Assembly (NCBI GenBank): GCA_963677325.2
Contig: CAXXGM010000001.1
Span: 1 to 64,000 of the forward strand
Direction: 5' to 3'
Length of the DNA stretch: 64,000 nt
Source of the DNA: G963677325 sp963677325
Lineage (GTDB): Bacteria > Bacteroidota > Bacteroidia > Bacteroidales > Prolixibacteraceae
Shown here: positions 54,667 to 63,376 of the stretch, in pieces
Position numbering within the stretch: the first letter of the stretch is position 1
Layout: each line of letters opens with the position of its first letter
Position numbers and translations under genes: made by a program
The notes under the pieces: model-generated
Seen by the model: only the letters and a program-made list of their open reading frames with translations
Told to the model about the DNA's origin: nothing
Databases searched by the model: none

Positions 54667-55426
54667 AGAAACTTTTTAATGACTCTTTCATTTTCATACG
54701 ACGGTGCCGCTCTGCAACATTGGCCAGATGAAATTTCTTCAGTTTCCGGATTGCCACCAACGGATTTTCCCCATTAAGAGCTGCATATTCTTTGGCAATT
54801 AACTCAATCGTTTGCAAATCAGTATCCAGCTGACGGAAGTTTTTCAAACCCGTCACAAAAGATATTTTCCTGAATTTCATCCGGTTCAGATCAATAATAT
54901 TGAATTCATAACCATGATCAGTCTTATTAATCAGAGTGTTTCCCGGTGAATAATCAAGATGGAAGATACCATTCCGATGAAGTTTTCCATAAGTAAAATT
55001 GACCCACTGTTTTAAAATTTCATCACGTTCGGTCACCTGATAGTTCAATACCTCTCGAAGAGTAAAATCATATTGGCAGTGAAGAGATACATAGTAGCTT
55101 TTCCCAAGGAGGCCATTAGAATGGCATTCGATAAAAGCCACTGCCTCAGGAGTAGAAATACCAAGATTTAATAATTTCCGTGCATAATTGAATGACCGTT
55201 CTGCTTTTGATGCCCTGAGATACACGTAAACAAACCGATTAATCCAGTTAGGAACTTTGAAGGCTTTTACATTTAAAAGAAGTTCTTCGGACTGAAATAC
55301 CCTGACCTCATTTCTGGATTTAAAAATAGTATCCCCATGATCAATAAAATAAACAGGGAGCTGTTTAATCCAGGATTTCAATGATTTATACACTGGAGCA
55401 ATTTGGTATTTTGTCCTTCTAAACAT
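54641..55426 (-). CDS. LPS kinase (InaA/WaaP-like)
   Basis: 261 residues with an eukaryotic-like kinase pattern: YYVSLHCQYDFTLREVLNYQ, then the catalytic loop GIFHLDYSPGNTLINKTDHG (HxDxxxxN), and a FNIIDLNRMKF (metal-binding Asp). Family members phosphorylate Kdo or heptose in LPS. Basic N- and C-termini suit membrane-surface work. It is on the opposite strand to the GT genes but clearly belongs to the same locus. Confidence 0.85.
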   Translation of the reverse strand: MFRRTKYQIAPVYKSLKSWIKQLPVYFIDHGDTIFKSRNEVRVFQSEELLLNVKAFKVPNWINRFVYVYLRASKAERSFNYARKLLNLGISTPEAVAFIECHSNGLLGKSYYVSLHCQYDFTLREVLNYQVTERDEILKQWVNFTYGKLHRNGIFHLDYSPGNTLINKTDHGYEFNIIDLNRMKFRKISFVTGLKNFRQLDTDLQTIELIAKEYAALNGENPLVAIRKLKKFHLANVAERHRRMKMKESLKSFFRSGRVGK

Positions 55427-55436
55427 TTCTGTTTTT

Positions 55437-56183
55437 TTATTGGTTCATAAAACCCTGATCATTTAAAACTTTAAGCAACATCTTTGAAAAGGTGACGTTA
55501 TCTTTCTTTGTGTAACGGATGTCAGTGAAAACTTGAGCAAGCGTCTGTTTATGATTTTCAGCAATAAATCCCAGGTTATCTTCCCTCAATTCTTTTTCCT
55601 TATATAATTCCCTGATCTGATCCGTAGAATAATCCTGGTACTGTTCATTATGAATTATTCCTTCGAGCGGTAAACGGTCGGTCTGCTCCGGCTCTTCATC
55701 CGGCCAACCCAAAGTAAGGGTTGTTACCGGGATTACGAACTTTGGAAGATTCAGTACTTTTATAATATTTTCAGCCATATAGGTGGTCGTTCCCAGATAA
55801 CAAATTCCGAGCCCCTCCCCTTCAGCAGCAATAGCAACATTTTGTGCAACAAGCAAAGCATCAATTGCAGCAGTGAAAAAAGAAAGGAAATTATCGTATC
55901 CCGGAGCGGCATCATTTATCTTACACCACTGATTAAAGCGGTTGAAATCAGCACAAAAAGTCAGAACAACAGGAGCCCCTGTTACTGATTTCTGGTTGAA
56001 ATGACAAGGTAATAGTTCTTTTTTCTTTTCTTGATCCCTGGTTATTATCACGCTGTAGAGCTGCATATTACCGGTTGTGGAGGCACGGCATCCTGCTTCA
56101 ATTATTTTTAAGAGCAGTGAATCATCTATAGATAAAGACTTATATTTTCTAATGGTCCGGTGTGCCAGCAATTTTTCGATCAT
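55437..56183 (-). CDS. Nitroreductase family FMN oxidoreductase
   Basis: 248 residues. The N-terminal AHRTIRKYKSLSIDDSLL (RSIRxF-like motif), EAGCRASTTGNMQLYSVII and the C-terminal GLGICYLGTTTYMAENIIKV with LTLGWPDEEPEQTDRLPLEG define an NfsA/FRP-type flavin reductase. It reduces nitro- and quinone compounds or free flavin with NAD(P)H. 10 bases upstream of the LPS kinase start, so co-transcribed with it. Confidence 0.92.
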   Translation of the reverse strand: MIEKLLAHRTIRKYKSLSIDDSLLLKIIEAGCRASTTGNMQLYSVIITRDQEKKKELLPCHFNQKSVTGAPVVLTFCADFNRFNQWCKINDAAPGYDNFLSFFTAAIDALLVAQNVAIAAEGEGLGICYLGTTTYMAENIIKVLNLPKFVIPVTTLTLGWPDEEPEQTDRLPLEGIIHNEQYQDYSTDQIRELYKEKELREDNLGFIAENHKQTLAQVFTDIRYTKKDNVTFSKMLLKVLNDQGFMNQ

Positions 56184-56275
56184 GATTTCTACCTTTTATG
56201 TTTCACAAATATAGGAAAATGATTTTCCTCAACATTCTCCGTCGCAATTGTTAAACATTTATTAAATTTGCTTTC

Positions 56276-56404
56276 ATGAAACCGAAAAGAATCATCCTGA
56301 TCATCGTAATTCTGGCAAGTATAATTTTCAGCCAGTGCAAGTCGTGCGATTGTGGGTACCAGCCTAAAAAAGCCTCTGTTAAGCGTCCCTGGGTAAAAAA
56401 ATAA
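56276..56404 (+). CDS. Tiny lipoprotein (42 residues)
   Basis: MKPKRIILIIVILASIIFSQ then CKSCDCGYQPKKASVKRPWV. A lipobox-like Cys21 with cysteines at 24 and 26, followed by a basic tail: a minimal lipoprotein. TAAATTTG (56263-56270), a -7-type box, ends 5 bases before the ATG, so the mRNA could be nearly leaderless. No family recognised. Confidence 0.65.
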   Translation: MKPKRIILIIVILASIIFSQCKSCDCGYQPKKASVKRPWVKK

Positions 56405-56486
56405 AAGAAATATTTATTCTTTGTTAACAATTTGTAAAGACACATCAATTTACCCTTTCATTTCTTCAATATTAATTTTATCTTGT

Positions 56487-56494
56487 TAATTTTG
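56487..56494 (+). promoter_or_regulatory. -7 box for gapA
   Basis: TAATTTTG matches TAnnTTTG, 55 bases before the gapA start codon. Confidence 0.55.
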
Positions 56495-56549
56495 GAAAGT
56501 TATTTGATAGACGTACAATTCTTTCTATAATTCTCAAAACGAATAAATT

Positions 56550-57560
56550 ATGTCTGAAATTAAAATTGGTATTAATGGTTTTGGCCGTATCGGCCGCCTG
56601 GTATTCAGGGCAGCAGTAGAAAAAGGTGTGGATGTTGTTGGAATCAACGACATCATCGATGTTGACTACATGGCTTACATGTTAAAATATGATTCTACCC
56701 ATGGACTTTTCAAGGGAACAGTATCAGTTGACAACGGAGCTTTAGTAGTAAACGGGAAGAAAATCCGCGTTACCGCTGAAAGAAATCCTGCTGATCTTAA
56801 ATGGAGTGAAGTAGGTGCTGAATACGTTGTTGAATCTACAGGTTTATTCCTCGAAAAAGCAAAATGCCAGGCGCATCTTGATGCAGGAGCAAAGAAAGTG
56901 ATCATGTCGGCTCCTTCAAAAGATGATACCCCTATGTTTGTAATGGGTGTTAACCAGAATAAGTATTCTTCTGATATGAATTTTGTTTCCAATGCTTCAT
57001 GTACCACCAACTGTCTTGCTCCAATTGCAAAAGTTCTACATGACAACTTTGGAATTATCGAAGGTCTTATGACAACTGTTCATGCAACCACTGCCACACA
57101 GAAAACCGTTGACGGTCCTTCTATGAAAGACTGGAGAGGCGGCCGTGGAGCTGGTCAGAACATTATTCCTTCTTCTACAGGCGCTGCAAAAGCAGTTGGT
57201 AAAGTTATTCCTGAATTGAACGGAAAATTAACCGGTATGTCTTTCAGGGTTCCTACTCCTGATGTTTCAGTGGTTGACCTTACCTGCCGTCTGGAAAAAG
57301 CTGCTCCTTACAAAGAAATCTGCGCAGCAATGAAGAAAGCTTCTGAAGGCGATTTAAAAGGCATTCTTGGTTACACTGAAGATGCAGTTGTTTCCAACGA
57401 TTTCCTTGGCGATGCTCGTACTTCTATCTTCGATGCAGGCGCTGGTATTGGACTGAACGATCATTTTGTAAAAGTAGTTTCATGGTATGATAACGAATGG
57501 GGCTATTCAAACAAAGTTGTTGAACTGGTTTCTCACATGTATTCTGTAGATCACAAATAA
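56550..57560 (+). CDS. gapA: Glyceraldehyde-3-phosphate dehydrogenase, type I
   Basis: 336 residues. NAD-binding INGFGRIGRLVFRA at the start, the catalytic SNASCTTNCLAP, THATTATQKTVDGPS-type segment (VHATTATQKTVDGPSMKDW) and WYDNEWGYSNKVVEL at the end. A glycolytic enzyme making 1,3-bisphosphoglycerate. High codon regularity, as expected for a highly expressed gene. Followed by two hairpins. Confidence 0.97.
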   Translation: MSEIKIGINGFGRIGRLVFRAAVEKGVDVVGINDIIDVDYMAYMLKYDSTHGLFKGTVSVDNGALVVNGKKIRVTAERNPADLKWSEVGAEYVVESTGLFLEKAKCQAHLDAGAKKVIMSAPSKDDTPMFVMGVNQNKYSSDMNFVSNASCTTNCLAPIAKVLHDNFGIIEGLMTTVHATTATQKTVDGPSMKDWRGGRGAGQNIIPSSTGAAKAVGKVIPELNGKLTGMSFRVPTPDVSVVDLTCRLEKAAPYKEICAAMKKASEGDLKGILGYTEDAVVSNDFLGDARTSIFDAGAGIGLNDHFVKVVSWYDNEWGYSNKVVELVSHMYSVDHK

Positions 57561-57622
57561 GATCTACAGATCCATTTGAATATATTAAACCCCGGCTGTT
57601 CTATGACTGCCGGGGTTTTAAT
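57543..57622 (+). terminator. Tandem hairpins after gapA
   Basis: TCTGTAGATC/GATCTACAGA (57543-57552, 57561-57570, spanning the stop codon) and AAACCCCGGC/GCCGGGGTTT (57587-57596, 57609-57618) then T-rich. The second is a standard terminator. Confidence 0.8.
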
Positions 57623-57670
57623 TTTATATCAGGGCCGGAAACTGATTACTCTTTAAATAACTTTGATCGG

Positions 57671-58051
57671 TTACGGCTTATTCTTTCTTCCTTTCTCCTT
57701 TAAAGAATCAATTGCTTCATCAATATCATCAGCCATTTCCTGACCCGCTTTCTTTGCCTTATTAATGTATTTATCTGTTTCCTTTACGGCTTTGTCTTTT
57801 AATACATCCAATTTCTCTGCCAAATCACTTTTATTGAATTCCTCGGATTTCTCATCCATGAAATCACTTGCTTTCTTTAAAGCGCTGGATAATTTTTCAT
57901 ATGCTTCGCTTTCCTTGATTTTGGCAGAGGCTTTTGCAGCATATTCTTCAGCCTGATCAGCAAATTTCTTGGTTTTTTCAAACAAGTCATTTATTTGATC
58001 CTGCTCATCTTTACCAGTCATATTGTCCGGATCTTTTGTCTTTTCACTCAT
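57671..58051 (-). CDS. Helical, charged hypothetical protein
   Basis: 126 residues, nearly all Lys/Glu/Asp/Ala-rich helices (KTKKFADQAEEYAAKASAKI and KESEAYEKLSSALKKASDFM), with no membrane segment. The pattern is like YtxH/late-embryogenesis-type amphipathic stress proteins, but no specific family is secure. Convergent with gapA and divergent from the nitronate monooxygenase gene. Confidence 0.75.
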   Translation of the reverse strand: MSEKTKDPDNMTGKDEQDQINDLFEKTKKFADQAEEYAAKASAKIKESEAYEKLSSALKKASDFMDEKSEEFNKSDLAEKLDVLKDKAVKETDKYINKAKKAGQEMADDIDEAIDSLKEKGRKNKP

Positions 58052-58159
58052 GTCGATTTTTTATCTTAAAGTTAATAATATTTTGAATTCTTAAGATATA
58101 CTCTCCGGATTTCACTAAATGAGGGAAAAGATCCCCCAAAAGTTGAGTCCATTAATGTG

Positions 58160-58167
58160 TATCTTTG
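58160..58167 (+). promoter_or_regulatory. -7 box fixing the start of the next gene
   Basis: TATCTTTG matches TAnnTTTG; it lies inside the longer frame from 58119, so the true start must be at 58182 or 58188. Confidence 0.6.
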
Positions 58168-58181
58168 CTTTTTATAGTGAA

Positions 58182-59156
58182 ATGAATATGTCCAATAGAA
58201 TTTGTGAACTTTTCCAGATCAAATACCCTGTTATTCAGGCCGGAATGGTTTGGTGCTCAGGATGGAGATTAGCCGCTGCAGTCAGCAACAGCGGAGGCCT
58301 CGGATTAATAGGCTCGGGATCGATGGATCCTGATATTCTGAAAGAACACATCCGAAAAGCAAAAGCAGCTACAGAAAAGCCCTTTGGAGTAAATGTCCCG
58401 CTGATGAAACACGGAGTGGAACAAATAATGCAAACCATTGTTGACGAACAAATAAAAATTGTATTCACCTCCGCGGGTTCTCCTAAGAAATGGACTCAAT
58501 TTTTAAAAGACCAGGGTATAATTGTCACCCATGTGGTTTCCTCTGCTTTATTTGCACAAAAGAGCGAAGCAGCGGGAGTCGATGCCATAGTAGCGGAAGG
58601 TTTTGAAGCAGGAGGTCATGACGGCCGTGAAGAAACAACTACATTGACCTTAATTCCTTCAGTCAGGAAGGCCACATCCTTGCCTCTCATCAGCGCAGGG
58701 GGAATTGCCACAGGACGCGCCATGCTTGGAGCCATGATCCTTGGAGCTGATGGGGTACAGATAGGAAGCCGGTTTGCAGTTTCAAAGGAATCCTCCGGAC
58801 ATGAAAATTTCAAAAACAAGGTGGTCCATATTGGCGAAGGTGACACTTATTTGACACTTAAGAAATTAACACCTGTGCGAATGATCAAAAACAGATTTTT
58901 TGATCAGGTAAACGAAGCTGAAAACCGATGCGCCTCCCGGGAAGAATTGTCCGGCTTATTGGGCAGAGGACGATCGAGGAAAGGGATGTTTGAAGGCGAC
59001 CTTGATGAAGGGGAACTTGAAATTGGTCAGGTATCTTCCCTCATTGACGATATTCTTCCAGCTTCGGTTATAATGCAGAATATTATTTCTGAATACAAAA
59101 ATGCATTAACAGATCTGAATTCCAATTCAGCCTTTCAATTTGATGAAAATACTTAA
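58182..59156 (+). CDS. Nitronate monooxygenase / FabK-like FMN oxidoreductase
   Basis: 324 residues from MNMSNRICELFQIKYPVIQA. TIM-barrel flavoprotein of the NPD/FabK family: QAGMVWCSGWRLAAAVSNSG, AEGFEAGGHDGREE (catalytic His region) and LISAGGIATGRAMLGAMILG followed by GADGVQIGSRF (FMN phosphate binding). It could oxidise nitroalkanes or act as enoyl-ACP reductase II. Bacteroidota relatives are usually annotated nitronate monooxygenase. The function choice is open. Confidence 0.88.
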   Translation: MNMSNRICELFQIKYPVIQAGMVWCSGWRLAAAVSNSGGLGLIGSGSMDPDILKEHIRKAKAATEKPFGVNVPLMKHGVEQIMQTIVDEQIKIVFTSAGSPKKWTQFLKDQGIIVTHVVSSALFAQKSEAAGVDAIVAEGFEAGGHDGREETTTLTLIPSVRKATSLPLISAGGIATGRAMLGAMILGADGVQIGSRFAVSKESSGHENFKNKVVHIGEGDTYLTLKKLTPVRMIKNRFFDQVNEAENRCASREELSGLLGRGRSRKGMFEGDLDEGELEIGQVSSLIDDILPASVIMQNIISEYKNALTDLNSNSAFQFDENT

Positions 59157-59220
59157 AAAAGATGAAAACAATCAACCCGCGTATTCAAAATCTGCTTAAT
59201 CTGCTTAATCCCGGTCAAAA

Positions 59221-60486
59221 ATGATATTATTTGAAAGAAAAATTCTTAACAATGGTCTTAAGGTAATTGTTCATTGTGACAAAACAACTCCATTCGTGGC
59301 GGTAAATGTATGTTACAATGTCGGAGCCAAACATGAAGATCCCCAAAGGACCGGATTTGCACACCTGTTTGAGCATCTTACTTTTGGCGGATCTGTAAAT
59401 GTTACCGATTTTGATACTCACACCCAGCAAGCCGGAGGAAATAACAATGCTTTTACCAGCAATGACCTTACCAATTATTACATCACAGTTCCTGCCAATA
59501 ATATAGAAACCGCACTCTGGCTGGAATCAGACCGGATGCTTGGTCCAAAATTTACCAGGAAAGGGTTGGATGTTCAAAGAAATGTAGTAATTGAAGAATT
59601 CCGGCAGCGAAATCTCAATAAACCTTATGGCGACACCTGGCACCTTCTAAGAAATCTCTCCTACAAAGTTCACCCCTACAGATGGCCAACAATTGGTCTT
59701 CAAATTGATCATATTGCCGATGCTACCATGGAAGAGGTCAAGGATTTCTTTTTTCATCACTATGCTCCGAACAATGCAGTGCTGGTAATCAGCGGTAATG
59801 TCTCTACTGAAAAGGCTTTTCAATTGGCAGAGAAATGGTTTGGCAGTATTCCCGAAAGAAAAATTCTTAATCCGGCCATTTTATCTGAACCTGCGCAGTT
59901 GGAGGACCGCACCGAATCTGTTTACCGGGATGTACCGGTAGATACCTTTTATATCGCATGGCACATGGGAGCTCGGAAAGAAAAGGACTTTTATGTTGCA
60001 GATCTGCTCTCTGATATTCTTGCCGGTGGAAATTCATCAAGAATTGAAGAAAAGTTAATCAGGGAACAGAAATTGTTTGTAGAGGCCGATGCGTTTTTGA
60101 GTGGAGAAAATGATCCCGGCCTTTTTATCGCAACCGGAAAGGTAAGCGAAGGGGTGGATTTTAATTATGCTCAGAAAACTCTTGTTGACGAGATTTTTTT
60201 AACCACTATTGAAAAGATCTCTGAATACGAACTTGAAAAAGTTAAAAATAAAATAGAAGCAGATCTGCTCTTCAATGAAATTGGATATCTGGAGAAAGCA
60301 ATTCAACTGGCCTCATTTGAGATTCTTGATAATGCAGGGTTGATTAATGATCAGGCAATTAAATACGAAGAGATAACCTCGGATGATATCTTACGCGTAG
60401 CCAGAGATATATTCAGGCCGGGAAACCAGAATACATTGAATTATTTTTCAAACAAGAAGAAAGAAATAAGCAATGACATTAAATAG
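59221..60486 (+). CDS. M16 family zinc peptidase (catalytic subunit)
   Basis: 421 residues. Inverted zinc motif HLFEH (His48, Glu51, His52) near the N-terminus and the distal Glu in NVVIEEF. It resembles processing peptidases and PqqL. The next gene starts 14 bases before its stop, so the two are translationally coupled. Likely cytoplasmic or periplasmic; no signal peptide is seen. Confidence 0.92.
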   Translation: MILFERKILNNGLKVIVHCDKTTPFVAVNVCYNVGAKHEDPQRTGFAHLFEHLTFGGSVNVTDFDTHTQQAGGNNNAFTSNDLTNYYITVPANNIETALWLESDRMLGPKFTRKGLDVQRNVVIEEFRQRNLNKPYGDTWHLLRNLSYKVHPYRWPTIGLQIDHIADATMEEVKDFFFHHYAPNNAVLVISGNVSTEKAFQLAEKWFGSIPERKILNPAILSEPAQLEDRTESVYRDVPVDTFYIAWHMGARKEKDFYVADLLSDILAGGNSSRIEEKLIREQKLFVEADAFLSGENDPGLFIATGKVSEGVDFNYAQKTLVDEIFLTTIEKISEYELEKVKNKIEADLLFNEIGYLEKAIQLASFEILDNAGLINDQAIKYEEITSDDILRVARDIFRPGNQNTLNYFSNKKKEISNDIK

Positions 60487-61756
60487 AAAAATACCTCCTG
60501 AATTACATGGTGTTGAAAGAATTGAATACCAGGAACCTTCGCATTTAAAACTAAATGGAGGTGCCGATTTTTTCATAATGAAAGGCGGAGAACAGGAAGT
60601 TGTAAAAATTGATTTTGCATTCCGGGCTGGTAGCTGGTATTCTGAATCCAAGCTTGAAAGTCTTATGGCTGCCTCCATGCTTCAGGAAGGAACTTCACGT
60701 TTTACTGCTTCGGAAATCGCTAATACATTTGATTTTTACGGTTCCCAATTTAATTCTCAGTCTCATTACGACTACAATTATATCTCATTGCTTTCACTTA
60801 AAAAACATTTGGCAAACTTATTGCCAATGGTGTATGAAATAATAAGCGATTCGGCTTTCCCTAAAGATGAATTTGAAATTGTAAGACAAAAAAGAAAGAA
60901 ACGGGCCCAGATTGATGCTGAAAAAGTTGGTATAATCTCCCACCGTGCTTTTCTCAGGGCAATGTTCAGTGAAAAACATCCATATGCACCCGTTCCATCA
61001 CCGGAAAGTTATGAATCTGTCACTCTTGGCAAAGCGAAAGAACATTACAGAAGATATTACTCTTCAGACCGTACCACGATTATCGCCTCCGGCCATATTG
61101 ATGCAGGGGTTGAAAATATGATCTCCTCAATCTTCGGGAAGTCATGGGGAATACCTTTCGCCGAAAGAAAGGAAATCAATATTGAAAGAACAAACCACCA
61201 AGGTGATAAAATATTTATAGAAAAAGAAGGTGCTAACCAGAATGCCATAAGCATCGGCAGGCATTTCCCGGTAAAGGATCATCCTGATTTCCCGGCCCTT
61301 CAGCTCCTTTGCACAATTCTTGGAGGTTATTTTGGTTCGAGATTAATGTCCAATCTGCGTGAAGATAAAGGATATACCTATTCAATACATTCCTCACCCA
61401 TATCTTTCATTCATGAAGGAGTTATGCTGGTATTCTCTGAAGTTAAATCGGAAAAGACATCAGAAGCTGTAAATGAGATTTTTTATGAAATGAAAAGACT
61501 GTGCGAAGAGCTGATACCCGAAAATGAATTGAGATTAGTACAAAATTATATGCTTGGAAGAATTCTTGAAGATTTTGATGGTCCCTTTTCGAGAGCCCAG
61601 ATCTTTGCCGGTCTTCATGAATTTAATTTAGGGTACGAATATTTTGATCGCCTGATCAGGACCATTAAAACCGCCACACCAATCGAGTTGAGGGATCTTG
61701 CCCGAAAATACATTTCTCCTGAATCCATGACTTGTGTAATAGCTGGAAAGAAGTAA
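60473..61756 (+). CDS. M16 family peptidase-like partner (no zinc motif)
   Basis: 427 residues, the same fold as the upstream gene (both have LxxRxxxYSxH-like C-terminal units: SRLMSNLREDKGYTYSIHSS). The HxxEH position is replaced (MAASMLQEGTSRFTASEI), so it is the catalytically inactive half. Such pairs form a heterodimer, as in alpha/beta mitochondrial processing peptidases. A bidirectional terminator follows. Confidence 0.9.
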   Translation: MTLNRKIPPELHGVERIEYQEPSHLKLNGGADFFIMKGGEQEVVKIDFAFRAGSWYSESKLESLMAASMLQEGTSRFTASEIANTFDFYGSQFNSQSHYDYNYISLLSLKKHLANLLPMVYEIISDSAFPKDEFEIVRQKRKKRAQIDAEKVGIISHRAFLRAMFSEKHPYAPVPSPESYESVTLGKAKEHYRRYYSSDRTTIIASGHIDAGVENMISSIFGKSWGIPFAERKEINIERTNHQGDKIFIEKEGANQNAISIGRHFPVKDHPDFPALQLLCTILGGYFGSRLMSNLREDKGYTYSIHSSPISFIHEGVMLVFSEVKSEKTSEAVNEIFYEMKRLCEELIPENELRLVQNYMLGRILEDFDGPFSRAQIFAGLHEFNLGYEYFDRLIRTIKTATPIELRDLARKYISPESMTCVIAGKK

Positions 61757-61760
61757 AAAA

Positions 61761-61791
61761 TAAGGGCGATGATTACTTCTCATCGCCCTTA
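61761..61791. terminator. Bidirectional terminator
   Basis: TAAGGGCGATGA (61761-61772) pairs with TCATCGCCCTTA (61780-61791) between convergent M16 and rpsP genes. Confidence 0.88.
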
Positions 61792-61814
61792 TAAATCTCT
61801 TTCCGGAAATTATT

Positions 61815-62357
61815 TTATGCTTCCGTAGTTGCTTCTGAAGTTTCAGCTGATTCAGCGGCTTCCTCTGATTTATTCTCAGCAGCAATCTTTGCTGTTGCCT
61901 CAGCATTCCTTTTAGCTATTTCAGCCTTTCGTGCTTCATTAACTTTAGCTTCTGCCTTTAAGCGCTTCTTCTTCTCTTCAGTGAAATTTTCAGTAAGCTT
62001 GTCTTTTTTAGCCTGAATAGCTACTTCTTTTTGTTCCAGCCATTGCTGAAACTTTTGTTCTGCAGCAGCTTCATCAAATGCACCTTTCTTTACACCTTCG
62101 AGCAAGTGCTTTTTCATCAGCACACCTTTGTAGGATAAAATTGCACGACATGTGTCTGTAGGTTGGGCCCCATTATTTAGCCATGTTAAGGCCTTGTCAA
62201 AGTCAAGATCGATGGTGGCAGGATTAGTGTTGGGATTGTATGAACCAATCCTTTCTATAAGCCTACCATCTCGTGGTGACCTGCTGTTTGCTACCACAAT
62301 GTGGTAATAGGCATGTTGTTTGCGGCCATGCCTCGCCAAACGAATCTTTACTGGCAT
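61815..62357 (-). CDS. rpsP: 30S ribosomal protein S16 (with C-terminal extension)
   Basis: 180 residues: MPVKIRLARHGRKQHAYYHI, RDGRLIERIGSYNPNTNPAT and SYKGVLMKKHLLEG are conserved S16. Beyond about residue 85 is an Ala/Glu/Lys-rich extension (AEAKVNEARKAEIAKRNAEA), usual in Bacteroidota. Usually followed by rimM-trmD, but here rpsP is alone. A TATCTTTG box (minus, 62404-62397) lies upstream. Confidence 0.96.
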   Translation of the reverse strand: MPVKIRLARHGRKQHAYYHIVVANSRSPRDGRLIERIGSYNPNTNPATIDLDFDKALTWLNNGAQPTDTCRAILSYKGVLMKKHLLEGVKKGAFDEAAAEQKFQQWLEQKEVAIQAKKDKLTENFTEEKKKRLKAEAKVNEARKAEIAKRNAEATAKIAAENKSEEAAESAETSEATTEA

Positions 62358-62396
62358 AACGATTTACGTTAAATTTGATATTTTTTATTTGCGCGA

Positions 62397-62404
62397 CAAA
62401 GATA
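62397..62404 (-). promoter_or_regulatory. -7 box for rpsP
   Basis: Minus-strand TATCTTTG (CAAAGATA on plus) matches TAnnTTTG about 40 bases before the rpsP start. Confidence 0.55.
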
Positions 62405-62603
62405 CAATAATAAATTTGATTAAAAACAGTAGGTTTATTATTCAAAAATTATTTACTTCAAACCCCGAAAGGAGTTTATTTATACAAATTCATTTTTAAT
62501 ATTTTTAACAGAGAAAAATACAGGTGTTAAAATTTAAAAACCCACCTTTGAAAATTATAATTTCATCTTATTACTAACAGAATCAAAAATAAAGCTTAAA
62601 AGA

Positions 62604-63281
62604 ATGAAAAAATACATTTTATTAGCGATTGTAGGTAGCCTTTTCGCCATTTCCTGTAATAAAAAAATGGATCCATACACCGATACAATAGCTGATGTTT
62701 TTATCCGTTCATTTAAAAATAATAATACAGATAGTTATAATGCAGTTTTTTCTGTTATCTCGGTCTCTCAAATGTCGGGAGTAACCGTAGATATTCCAAA
62801 TGGATCTTCGATTCAACTATCCAAAGAGACAAGTGATGGATTATCATTTTCCAAAGACACCTCTCTGATTGCCGGAGGTGGCTATAGTCATGTTCCCCCA
62901 CCCTCAGGGATATATACTTTTCATGTTACTTATACCGATGGATCACAAAAAGTTTTTGCCAATACTCTTGGCAGTGATTATCTTCTTCCTCCGGTTATTG
63001 ACTCCCTTTACAGAAAACCAGACGGCGTGAGTCTTAGACTTAAATGGAAACCGGTTGACGGAGCTAACGCCTATCAGATGAGAATTTCTTCGGGACATAA
63101 CGAAATAATGCCCTGGATGGAATATGGAAATTCCAACCAGTTATTTTATGAAAACCGTCTTGTGAATTTTTCCGCATGGTTACCCGGAACGCTTACTTTT
63201 GAAATTCGTGGGGTAAAACATGAATCAGACAGAAATTACATGCAGGCAATAAGTTACACCTCAATTGATTTTGATTTATGA
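62604..63281 (+). CDS. Putative lipoprotein with FN3-like domain (paralogue 1)
   Basis: 225 residues. Signal MKKYILLAIVGSLFAISC with lipid-Cys18. The mature part has two beta-rich sections; the second (YLLPPVIDSLYRKPDGVSLR to LKWKPVDGANAYQMRIS) looks like a fibronectin type III domain. A paralogue follows directly. Function unknown, probably surface-exposed or periplasmic. Confidence 0.8.
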   Translation: MKKYILLAIVGSLFAISCNKKMDPYTDTIADVFIRSFKNNNTDSYNAVFSVISVSQMSGVTVDIPNGSSIQLSKETSDGLSFSKDTSLIAGGGYSHVPPPSGIYTFHVTYTDGSQKVFANTLGSDYLLPPVIDSLYRKPDGVSLRLKWKPVDGANAYQMRISSGHNEIMPWMEYGNSNQLFYENRLVNFSAWLPGTLTFEIRGVKHESDRNYMQAISYTSIDFDL

Positions 63282-63300
63282 TTTTGATAAAGTTTTTTAT

Positions 63301-63308
63301 TACTTTTG
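63301..63308 (+). promoter_or_regulatory. -7 box for second lipoprotein gene
   Basis: TACTTTTG matches TAnnTTTG, 69 bases before the ATG at 63377, so paralogue 2 can be transcribed separately. Confidence 0.5.
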
Positions 63309-63376
63309 AAGTAACATCGATCTTTAAACCTTTGCACTGAGCACAAGTAAGAAATAATAATTAAATAAATATTGCA

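Noticed and set aside
58119..58181. Longer start of the nitronate monooxygenase gene
   Set aside because: The extension spans the TATCTTTG promoter box and lacks family similarity.
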